This document shows, piece after piece, positions 5,321 through 5,339 of a stretch of DNA of 5,339 bases. The stretch's first letter is position 1; every line of letters starts with the position of its first letter. A program made the translations under genes and the position numbers. A model generated the notes under the pieces. It was not told the DNA's origin. It saw only the letters and a program-made list of their open reading frames with translations, and ran no database searches. This DNA is from an uncultured Oscillospiraceae bacterium (GTDB lineage: Bacteria > Bacillota > Clostridia > Oscillospirales > Oscillospiraceae), in the NCBI GenBank assembly GCA_910585265.1, contig CAJUCA010000113.1:1-5339 (forward strand), in the 5' to 3' direction.

Positions 5321-5336
5321 GGGCGCACACGCGCCC
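5321..5336. other. small GC-rich inverted repeat at the right edge
   Basis: GGGCGC and GCGCCC flank a 4-base ACAC loop in the 31-bp stretch between palindrome copy 3 and the end of the window. It may belong to the end of an upstream gene or be an intergenic stem. No T run follows on the minus strand. No gene or promoter can be assigned in this short edge. Confidence 0.3.
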
Positions 5337-5339
5337 GCC

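Overview
The window reads as a high-GC Clostridia/Oscillospiraceae-like Firmicute, probably part of an integrative conjugative element. The basis is strong AAGGAGG-type ribosome binding sites, Gram-positive signal peptides, a sortase, a thioester/Cna-B surface adhesin and an orphan beta-class adenine methylase. This gene mix is familiar from the accessory part of Tn1549/CTn-like elements of gut Clostridia, but no integrase, relaxase or conjugation ATPase is visible. The mobile-element assignment is therefore an inference. All five genes I accept lie on the minus strand, so transcription runs from position 5339 towards 1.

Layout in transcription order. (1) A DNA adenine methyltransferase (about 5306-4638), preceded by a copy of a 27-bp palindrome and with an unclear start codon. 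(2) A secreted, C-terminally membrane-anchored surface protein (4620-3637), 17 nt after the methylase stop; it carries a second copy of the palindrome in frame inside the gene. (3) A sortase (3636-2827), whose ATG directly abuts the previous TAA. (4) An AT-rich 88-bp gap with a near-consensus promoter and an inverted repeat. (5) A secreted stalk-domain plus transglutaminase-like protein (2738-1671). (6) A 145-bp gap with a 37-bp near-perfect hairpin and the third palindrome copy. (7) A large adhesin (1525 to beyond position 1) with a signal peptide, a TQXA thioester domain and Cna-B/SpaA-type isopeptide domains; its C-terminus lies outside the window.

Four of the five genes encode exported proteins, and three or four of those work through covalent protein chemistry: a Cys-Gln thioester, Lys-Asn/Asp isopeptides, sortase transpeptidation and a Cys-His-Asp transglutaminase-like fold. 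The simplest reading is a surface-display or attachment module carried with a host-range (DNA methylation) gene. The most unusual structural signal is the dispersed 27-bp palindrome, which sits intergenically, inside a coding region and at the methylase start. All plus-strand open frames look like shadows of the minus-strand genes.
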